From an uncultured Bacteroidota bacterium (GTDB lineage: Bacteria > Bacteroidota > Bacteroidia > 2-12-FULL-35-15): a stretch of DNA of 6,396 nt. The DNA is taken from the NCBI GenBank assembly GCA_903833025.1, contig CAILDT010000131.1, forward strand, positions 1-6,396, written 5' to 3'. Under the pieces are notes generated by a model that worked only from the letters and a program-made list of their open reading frames with translations, had not been told where the DNA came from and searched no databases. The translations under genes were made by a program, and so were the position numbers. Of this stretch, positions 1 through 5,794 are shown piece after piece; positions within the stretch are counted from its first letter, which is position 1, and the number at the start of each line of letters is the position of its first letter.

Positions 1-2
1 GG

Positions 3-212
3 CTCACGGAAATTAAACTCCTAAAAGATGAAAAATTTAATTTCGCATTGATGACCGTTATTGGTGGCGCAACGCATAAAGTTGCAAATATGTTGCAACG
101 GAAGTTAAGACGAATATTCAAAAAGTATAAATTAATTTGCTGGGACAATTTACTTCAATTGATTTTATGGGAGCTATTAGATAACGATGATTTGGATATT
201 GAAGTTATATAA
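3..212 (+). CDS. C-terminal end of an unrecognised protein (5' truncated by window)
   Basis: An open frame enters from the left edge and runs for 69 codons to a TAA at 210-212. The other two forward frames hit stops within the first 25 bases. The translated tail reads as an ordinary folded soluble protein: a short charged stretch, a hydrophobic strand (FALMTVIGG), a basic helix (residues LQRKLRRIFKKYK), then a Trp- and Leu-rich segment (WDNLLQLILWELL) and an acidic end (DNDDLDIEVI). It has no signal peptide or obvious membrane span. I do not recognise the family. The basic helix next to an aromatic/hydrophobic segment would fit a nucleic-acid-associated enzyme, but that is only an impression and no function is assigned. 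It is separated from the next gene by 84 bp containing a hairpin and a promoter-like element, so it is probably a separate transcription unit. Confidence 0.7.
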   Translation, partial: LTEIKLLKDEKFNFALMTVIGGATHKVANMLQRKLRRIFKKYKLICWDNLLQLILWELLDNDDLDIEVI

Positions 213-228
213 AATCAGCGTTTTATAT
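207..228 (+). terminator. Weak AT-only hairpin at the end of the first gene
   Basis: ATATAAAA (207-214) and TTTTATAT (221-228) form a perfect 8-bp inverted repeat around the 6-base loop TCAGCG. The left arm overlaps the stop codon of the upstream frame. A T-rich stretch (235-239) follows about 7 bases later. The stem contains no G-C pair, so it would be a poor intrinsic terminator. Its position right at a gene end and before a promoter-like element is the main support. It could equally be chance symmetry in AT-rich DNA. Confidence 0.3.
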
Positions 229-249
229 TAATAGTTTTTATTAGTTTTG
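221..249 (+). promoter_or_regulatory. Putative Bacteroidota-type promoter for the small secreted protein gene
   Basis: TAGTTTTG at 242-249 matches the Bacteroidota primary sigma factor -7 element TAnnTTTG at every defined base. Seventeen bases upstream lies TTTT (221-224), a partial match to the -33 element TTTG. The implied transcription start near 255-257 would give a leader of about 40 bases before the ATG at 297. The -7 match and the location are seen directly; use as a promoter is inferred. Confidence 0.5.
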
Positions 250-296
250 CTGTTATATAACACCAACCATTATTTATAATTTAAACCAACCCGAAA

Positions 297-767
297 ATGA
301 AAAACAATTCACAACAAAAAAAACAATTTGTAAAATACAGTACAGTAACACTAATAGTAACTGTTTTTTTATTAACCACATCAAGCAAAATAATTGCACA
401 GAAAAAAGAAAAGCTACTTGGCGAAAAACAATTTGATGTAGAAATGACCGAGCAAGGAAAGAAAAAAACTCCCGAACCTGCCAAAGACCAACTGCTATTT
501 AGAGGAGAAAAGATAAACTCAACTTTTATGATGAAACAGTTTACCTTCACCGGCAGTACTTATACCGCCACTGTAGATTCCTCTTCGGGCACACCGGTTA
601 TTACTTTTGTATCCGATTCGAAAAACGCAGATGGAGATAAACTAAAATGGAACGGAACTGTTACCGCCGAATCAATTGAAGGAACTGCTGTAATAACTGA
701 TAAAAAAGGGAAAAGTAAAGCAGAATATGCCTTTACCGGAAAGCAGAAAAAATTCAAAGGTAAATAA
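297..767 (+). CDS. Small secreted beta-rich protein of unknown function
   Basis: The 156-residue protein starts at the only plausible ATG; the next in-frame Met is residue 50, past the signal peptide. The N-terminus has a basic region (KNNSQQKKQFVK), a hydrophobic core at about residues 15-29 and a likely signal peptidase I site after Ala34 (KIIA|QKK), so the product is probably exported to the periplasm. There is no lipobox cysteine. The mature part has a charged Lys/Glu-rich linker (35-65), then alternating hydrophobic and polar residues with Thr, Ser and Gly (about 75-148), suggesting an all-beta domain: repeated strand-like segments such as FTFTGSTYTATV, LKWNGTVTA and AEYAFTG. The C-terminus is very basic (KQKKFKGK). 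I do not recognise a named domain; lipocalin- or META-like beta barrels are possible analogues only. It has its own promoter-like element upstream and a weak hairpin downstream, so it is probably monocistronic. A run of eight A lies at codons 7-9. Confidence 0.85.
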   Translation: MKNNSQQKKQFVKYSTVTLIVTVFLLTTSSKIIAQKKEKLLGEKQFDVEMTEQGKKKTPEPAKDQLLFRGEKINSTFMMKQFTFTGSTYTATVDSSSGTPVITFVSDSKNADGDKLKWNGTVTAESIEGTAVITDKKGKSKAEYAFTGKQKKFKGK

Positions 768-785
768 AAGAACTTCTTTTTTATT
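764..785 (+). terminator. Weak hairpin with T-run after the small secreted protein gene
   Basis: AAAAG (766-770) pairs with CTTTT (776-780) around a 5-base loop (AACTT), and the right arm continues directly into a T-rich run (TTTTTTATT, 777-785). The stem starts inside the TAA stop codon (765-767). It has one G-C pair and could be extended only with a bulge. The shape and position suit a Rho-independent terminator, but the stem is short and AT-rich, so termination efficiency is doubtful. Confidence 0.4.
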
Positions 786-815
786 ATAAACCACCACAAG
801 TATTGCGCAATTACT

Positions 816-823
816 TACTTTTG
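816..823 (+). promoter_or_regulatory. Putative Bacteroidota -7 element for the three-gene operon
   Basis: TACTTTTG matches TAnnTTTG exactly. No clear TTTG -33 element is found 17-23 bases upstream, where the sequence is CACAAG-like, so only half of the promoter is recognisable. A start about 6 bases downstream would leave a leader of only some 10-12 bases before the ATG at 841. If real, it would drive the repeat-protein, kinase and regulator genes together. Confidence 0.45.
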
Positions 824-840
824 CCATATAAATTAAGAAT

Positions 841-2400
841 ATGCGAAGAGTTATAAGTATAGTAATTTTGTTTTTGCCTATTGTGATGTTTGCACAAGGC
901 GATAAAACAGGAAATCCAAATGGCTATAATAAGTTTTATTATGATAACGGAAAAGTTTCCAGCGAAGGAACTATGCGCGATGGCAAGCCAGACGGGTATT
1001 GGAAAACATATTCGGAAACTGGTGTTATAAAATCGGAAGGAAACAGAAAAAACTTTTTGCTCGATAGTATTTGGAAATTTTATAACGAAAAAGGAAAACT
1101 TGCCTTGGAATACACCTATAAAGAAGGGAAGAAAAATGGATTGCGGAAAACGTATGATACAAAAGATAATTATTTAATTACTTCCGAAAACTTTGTGAAC
1201 GACGTTAAACAAGGTAACACCATTACTTATTATAAAAACGGTGCAGTAAAACAAACCATCCCTTTTGTGGACGGGAAAGAAGAAGGTGCAGGGTTTGAAT
1301 ACGCACCCGACAGTACTATTATTACACTCACAAAATATAAAATGGGATTTGTGCAGGGCGAAGAAAAAATAAACCGCCGAGATGCCGATAGCTTGAAACA
1401 AGGCGTTTGGCGGCATTTTTATCCCACAGGTATTACAAAGGATGAAGTAACATTCAGCGATAATAAAATGAACGGCTACCTGAAAGAGTACAATACAAAG
1501 GGTAGTTTGATAAAAACAACAAAATATAAAAACGGAGAAGAAATAAAAAATGCCCCCGAACTTGCGAAGCTAGATGTACGAACAGAATATTATCCGGGAG
1601 GAAATGTAAAATTTGTAGGAACATATAAAGATGGCGTAGCAATGGGCATTCAGCGAGAGTTTTCGCCAGAAGGAAAAGTAACAGGCGCGAAAGTGTATGC
1701 TGACGGGGTGCTTACAGGTGAAGGGATATTAGATACCGTTGGCAGGCAGCAAGGACCTTGGAAAGAGTACCACCCCAACGGACAAATAAAAGCGCAAGGC
1801 GAATTTATGAATAGCAAACGAATAGGCGAATGGGTATTTTATTATCCCAACGGAAAAATAGAACAGAAAGGAAAGTATGATAAAAAGGGCAAAGCACAAG
1901 GTGTTTGGAAATGGTATTACGAAACAGGAAATTTATGGAGAGAAGAAAATTATAGAAACGATGTGCGTGATGGCGTGATGACAGATTATGAAGATGTGGC
2001 AGCCGACAGTGCAAAAATAATTACCAAAGGCGAATGGGTGGATGGACAAAAAGAAGGACCTTGGATGCTGGAGTTACCCGATTATAAAGAAGAAGGAAAT
2101 TATAAAGCGGATAATAGAGATGGGGAATGGAAAGAATATTATACAACTACAGGTAAGTTAAGGTTTAAAGGAAAATTTGTGGATGGTGCGCCCGAAGGAG
2201 AACACACATTTTATTATCCGAACGGAAAAGAAAAACAATCGGGAAAGTTCGCTGGAGGCAGCAAAGAGGGGGATTGGAAATTTTATGATGAGTCGGGCTA
2301 TTTGTTTTTAACCATATTATTTAACAACGATATAGAAATAAAATTTGATGGAATAAAGGTGATTCCTGAAACCATAACATCAGAACCGAGTATAAAGTAA
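841..2400 (+). CDS. Exported MORN-variant / YwqK-family repeat protein
   Basis: The 519-residue protein begins with a clear signal peptide (MRRVISIVILFLPIVMFA|QG, cleavage likely after Ala18) and has no further membrane span or lipobox, so it should be periplasmic or secreted. Nearly all of the rest (about residues 33-482) is built from roughly 13 copies of a 23-25-residue unit with the pattern Y-x-x-x-G-x-h-x-x-x-G-x-[FYW]-x-x-G-x-x-x-G-x-[W]-x-x-[FY]. Clear units begin near residues 33, 57, 80, 130, 194, 250, 310, 334, 359, 433 and 458. This is the MORN_2 / COG2849 type, usually annotated in bacteria as 'YwqK family antitoxin'; that label is inherited from a Bacillus protein and no toxin is visible here. 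Proteins of this family are thought to be repeat scaffolds, with no known enzymatic activity. The C-terminal 30 residues are non-repeat. The kinase gene starts 16 bp downstream without any terminator between, implying co-transcription. Confidence 0.9.
   Translation: MRRVISIVILFLPIVMFAQGDKTGNPNGYNKFYYDNGKVSSEGTMRDGKPDGYWKTYSETGVIKSEGNRKNFLLDSIWKFYNEKGKLALEYTYKEGKKNGLRKTYDTKDNYLITSENFVNDVKQGNTITYYKNGAVKQTIPFVDGKEEGAGFEYAPDSTIITLTKYKMGFVQGEEKINRRDADSLKQGVWRHFYPTGITKDEVTFSDNKMNGYLKEYNTKGSLIKTTKYKNGEEIKNAPELAKLDVRTEYYPGGNVKFVGTYKDGVAMGIQREFSPEGKVTGAKVYADGVLTGEGILDTVGRQQGPWKEYHPNGQIKAQGEFMNSKRIGEWVFYYPNGKIEQKGKYDKKGKAQGVWKWYYETGNLWREENYRNDVRDGVMTDYEDVAADSAKIITKGEWVDGQKEGPWMLELPDYKEEGNYKADNRDGEWKEYYTTTGKLRFKGKFVDGAPEGEHTFYYPNGKEKQSGKFAGGSKEGDWKFYDESGYLFLTILFNNDIEIKFDGIKVIPETITSEPSIK
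937..2286 (+). repeat. In-gene MORN-variant repeat array (about 13 units of 23-25 codons)
   Basis: These bases encode residues 33-482 of the exported repeat protein. The periodicity is clear in the protein (recurring YxxxG, G-x-[FY] and GxW signatures) but mostly eroded at DNA level, which points to an old expansion. One pair stays close: 1837-1857 and 2209-2229 are identical at 20 of 21 bases, differing only at 1848/2220, and encode the same FYYPNGK segment. A second shared stretch, AAGGACCTTGGA, encodes GPW in the units near residues 306 and 407. Irregular spacers interrupt the array around residues 105-129, 155-190, 232-248 and 384-430. Confidence 0.8.
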
Positions 2401-2416
2401 TATAAAACTCTGATGA

Positions 2417-5400
2417 ATGCCACTGAAAAAAAATAATCAACCATCTTCTGCTGTAAAATCTATAAATTCGGAATGGGATTCGTTTTTACAATATACGGAT
2501 AACATTATTTTGTTTGTAAATAAACAAGGTATCATCTTAAACGCAAGTGATGCGTTGCAAAAAAAAGAAGAGATGATTGGGAAATCTGCTTACGAATTTT
2601 TTTCGCAGGAATCCGAAAAGAAAATAAAAAAAGCCATAAGTGCAGTAACAAAAACCACAAAGCCACAAAAATTTGAATTGATTAGTTGGGGCGATGATAA
2701 AGGATTAATTTATTATTCTGCAACAGCTATACCTTATACACAAAACAAAAAAACAGAGGCAGTAATAATTCACGCAATTGATATAACTGAAAAGATAGCT
2801 GCAAAAGATGCTTTAGAAAAGAGTGAAGAGAAATTTAGGAAATTATCCGATTCAGCATTTGAAGGCATTGCAATTCATCAAAACGGCAAAGTGATGGAGG
2901 TAAATAAAACAGCTTGCATAATGTTTGGGTATAAAGAAAAAGAAATAATAGGAAGAAGCATAGCCGATTTTGTTCACCCAAATTATTTGAAAACAGTTCA
3001 GGAAAGAATACAAAACGAAGACCCATCTCCCTACGAAATTATAATGTTACGAAAAGGAAATGTTGAATTCTGGGTTGAATTGTTAGGCAATCAAATAATA
3101 TATAACGGTTTTCCAGCAAGGGTTGCTGCTATGCGTGATATTACTACGCAAAAAGAATCGGAGAACAAAATATCAGAAAGCGAAAGGAAGTTTTCTGTTT
3201 TATCCAACAATTTTCCTGGTATAGCTTATCGTTGTTTGTTAGATGATAACCTTACGATGCAGTTTTTGAGTGATGGATTTCTTAAACTTACTGGTTACAC
3301 CCCTAAAGACTTTATAAATAACAATAAATTTGCGTTTAATGATATTATTCATCCTGATGATAGAGGAAATAAAAATTTAAAAAAAGCATTAAAAGGGAAA
3401 AAATTATATGAGTTGGAATACCGCATCGTAACAGCTGATAAAGAAATAAAATGGGTTTGGGAAAAAGGGCAAGGTGTTTTTGATAAAGATGGGAAACTAT
3501 TATTTTTAGAAGGTTTTATTGCTGATATTAATGACAAAAAACATTATGAACTCGAATTAAAAAACAGTAGAGAAAACTATAAAAGTTTAATAGACAATTC
3601 GCCTGATGGCATTATTATATATGTAGAAGGCAGAGTTAAATTTGCAAATAAAACAGCACTTGCAATGCTAGAGGCAAATGAACAACAAGTTATTTCTAAT
3701 TCCGATACATTTTATTTATTACCCGAATACCACCAGTTTGCTTCCACCCGAATGGAAAGTTTACATAAAGGAGAAAGCGTGCCTTACGCGGAATGTAAAA
3801 TGAAAACTGCAAAAGGAAAAATAATAGAAGTAGAATCGAAACCTACTTTAGTAACTTATAATGGTGAGGATGCTACACTTGTGGTGATGCACGATACGCA
3901 ACCAAAAAAGCAATTATTCAAAGAGCAATTGAGAGCACAGATTGCCGAAGAAACAAATGAAAAGCTGCAACAGCAAATAACGGAACGGAAAAAAGCAGAA
4001 CGGATTTTACAAAGCAATCAAAAATATACACGCTTGCTTATAGAAAGTTCCCTTGATATGATTTGCGCAACAGATATCGATGGAAATATTACCGAATTTA
4101 ATTTGGCTGCACAACAAACATTTGGATATAAACCTGAAGAAGTATTAGGAAAACACGTTAGTATATTATATTCAAACCATACGGAAAGAACATATATAAC
4201 AGAGCAAGAATTATTGGAAAGAGAAATATATGTTGGTGAAGTTCTTAATGTAAAAAAGAATGGCAAAAAATTTATTTCTTTTCTTTCTGCTTCAGTACTG
4301 AAGAATGAAGAAGGTGAAATTGTTGGTGCAATGGGTGTTTCGCGAGATATTTCAGAATCAAAAAAAGCGGAACAGGAATTAAGAGATAGCGAAGAACGTT
4401 ATCGTGCCATATATAATCAGGCATATATTGGTATAGCAAAAATAAGTTTGCAAGGGCAATTTTTACAAGTAAACGAACAGTTATGTTCCATTCTTGGATA
4501 TACAAATGAAGAACTTTGTCAAAAAGTATTTATAGATATTACCGCTCCCGAAGATATGAAACTGACAATAAATTTTTGGGATAAATTTTTAAAAGGAGAA
4601 ATTGAAAAGGCGACGATAGAAAAAAAATATTTGCACAAAAGTGGCAAAATTATTTATACAAATCTTACCATTTCAATGGTGAAAGATAGCAAAGGGAATC
4701 TTTCACATTTTATTTCTGTTTTTCAGGATATTACAGAGCGAAGAAAAGCAGAAAAAGAACAACACGCACAAGCCGCCAAGCTAAACGCAGTATTTGAAGC
4801 TGGTTCGCATCTTGTGTGGACTACAGATAAAGATTTTTGTTTGACATCTTTTAATAAAAATTTCAAAAATTTTATTCAGCAGCAATATAAGGTTCCTGTT
4901 TCTGTTGGAACTTCGATGATAAAAGGTGCAATCGTTTCTACCGATGAATATAATGATTTTTGGAAAAAGAAAAACAAAGCAGCTTTGTCTGGTATTCCCC
5001 AGTATTTTGAAACAAACCTAGTTGATGATTCTGGAAATGATGTTTGGTATGAAATTTTTTTAAATCCCATTTATGATGAAAATCAAAAAATTGTTGAAGT
5101 ATCAGGAATAGGACACGACATAACTGAAAAAATACTAGCAGACGAGAAAATTCGTCAATCATTGAAAGAAAAAGAAGTTTTACTGAAGGAAGTGCATCAC
5201 AGAGTGAAAAATAATTTGCAAGTAATTTCAAGCATTTTGAATTTGCAATCATCTTATGTAAAAGACCAAAACACACTAAATATACTTCGGGAGAGCCAAA
5301 ACCGAATAAAATCTATGGCTTTTATTCACGAAAGTTTGTACCAAACAAAAGACTTTTCAAACATAAATTTTTCGGAATATGTCGTAAATCTTTCGCAAAA

Positions 5401-5791
5401 TTTAATTCATACATATTCCAATTCATTCAATGAAATAAAATTAAAACTCGATGTTCAAACTATTTTTCTTAATTTAGACCTTGCAATTCCGTCAGGGTTG
5501 ATAATAAATGAAATTGTTTCTAATGCAATAAAGTATGCATTCGTTGATAATAATGAAGAAAACACGATATCAATAGTAATGCATCCGCAAGGAGATAATT
5601 TAAAATTAATAATAGAAGACAATGGAATTGGGTTACCCGAGCATATTGATTTTAGAAATACGGAATCCTTAGGGTTGCAATTAGTTATAACATTGATAGA
5701 CCAATTAAACGGAAACATACAAATAGATAATACAAAAGGAACGAAATACACAATCATTTTTAAACTAAACCAAACAAAAAACAGAATATAA
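2417..5791 (+). CDS. Soluble multi-PAS sensor histidine kinase (7 PAS, HisKA_2, HATPase)
   Basis: The 1124-residue protein has no signal peptide or membrane helix, so it should act in the cytoplasm. I count seven PAS domains, at about 18-125, 136-247, 256-376 (PAS_3 type, with IHPDDR), 384-496, 534-650, 658-780 and 784-908. Most end in a DIT-like signature (D122, D241, D370, D644, D771, D901) leading into a charged signalling helix; the fourth ends in a degenerate DTQ (D493). Residues 497-533 form an extra Gln/Glu/Lys-rich helix, probably coiled coil. The HisKA_2 dimerisation domain (about 917-993) contains EVHHRVKNNLQ, with His928 the likely phosphoacceptor by comparison with this family. 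The ATPase domain shows an N-box (NEIVSNAIKYAF, 1031-1042), G1 box (EDNGIGLP, 1067-1074) and G2 motif (SLGLQLV, 1084-1090), so it looks catalytically intact. The WxE motif of HWE kinases is absent. ATG 2417 was chosen because the overlapping ATG at 2413 stops after seven codons. The regulator gene follows after 3 bp. The signal sensed is unknown; no LOV cysteine motif is present. Confidence 0.95.
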   Translation: MPLKKNNQPSSAVKSINSEWDSFLQYTDNIILFVNKQGIILNASDALQKKEEMIGKSAYEFFSQESEKKIKKAISAVTKTTKPQKFELISWGDDKGLIYYSATAIPYTQNKKTEAVIIHAIDITEKIAAKDALEKSEEKFRKLSDSAFEGIAIHQNGKVMEVNKTACIMFGYKEKEIIGRSIADFVHPNYLKTVQERIQNEDPSPYEIIMLRKGNVEFWVELLGNQIIYNGFPARVAAMRDITTQKESENKISESERKFSVLSNNFPGIAYRCLLDDNLTMQFLSDGFLKLTGYTPKDFINNNKFAFNDIIHPDDRGNKNLKKALKGKKLYELEYRIVTADKEIKWVWEKGQGVFDKDGKLLFLEGFIADINDKKHYELELKNSRENYKSLIDNSPDGIIIYVEGRVKFANKTALAMLEANEQQVISNSDTFYLLPEYHQFASTRMESLHKGESVPYAECKMKTAKGKIIEVESKPTLVTYNGEDATLVVMHDTQPKKQLFKEQLRAQIAEETNEKLQQQITERKKAERILQSNQKYTRLLIESSLDMICATDIDGNITEFNLAAQQTFGYKPEEVLGKHVSILYSNHTERTYITEQELLEREIYVGEVLNVKKNGKKFISFLSASVLKNEEGEIVGAMGVSRDISESKKAEQELRDSEERYRAIYNQAYIGIAKISLQGQFLQVNEQLCSILGYTNEELCQKVFIDITAPEDMKLTINFWDKFLKGEIEKATIEKKYLHKSGKIIYTNLTISMVKDSKGNLSHFISVFQDITERRKAEKEQHAQAAKLNAVFEAGSHLVWTTDKDFCLTSFNKNFKNFIQQQYKVPVSVGTSMIKGAIVSTDEYNDFWKKKNKAALSGIPQYFETNLVDDSGNDVWYEIFLNPIYDENQKIVEVSGIGHDITEKILADEKIRQSLKEKEVLLKEVHHRVKNNLQVISSILNLQSSYVKDQNTLNILRESQNRIKSMAFIHESLYQTKDFSNINFSEYVVNLSQNLIHTYSNSFNEIKLKLDVQTIFLNLDLAIPSGLIINEIVSNAIKYAFVDNNEENTISIVMHPQGDNLKLIIEDNGIGLPEHIDFRNTESLGLQLVITLIDQLNGNIQIDNTKGTKYTIIFKLNQTKNRI

Positions 5792-5794
5792 ATT

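Noticed and set aside
281..550. Minus-strand open frames across the window, such as 281-550, 4938-5276 and 5455-5844
   Set aside because: They lie opposite strong plus-strand genes, are rich in Phe, Leu, Ser and Cys as expected for the complement of Lys/Asn/Glu-rich coding sequence, and show no domain or start context.
841..2400. Reading the YwqK-type protein as the antitoxin of a toxin-antitoxin pair
   Set aside because: It carries a signal peptide, so it is exported. Neither neighbour looks like a toxin: one is a small secreted protein, the other a histidine kinase. The antitoxin label is an inherited annotation of the repeat family.
316..4627. Poly-A tracts of eight (316-323, 2426-2433, 2559-2566, 4620-4627) as phase-variable contingency loci
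   Set aside because: They are spread through several genes and mostly encode Lys codons in an AT-rich genome, so they look like base composition and not selected switches.
2468..5140. A LOV (light-sensing) or similar photoreceptor among the PAS domains
   Set aside because: None of the seven PAS segments shows the flavin-binding NCRFLQ-type cysteine motif, and no bilin- or heme-type GAF signature is present. No ligand can be assigned.
5165..5767. HWE-family kinase
   Set aside because: The H-box (HHRVKNNLQ) is shared by HWE and HisKA_2 groups, but the defining WxE motif is missing from the ATPase domain and the N-box is of the ordinary NEIVSNAIKYAF type.
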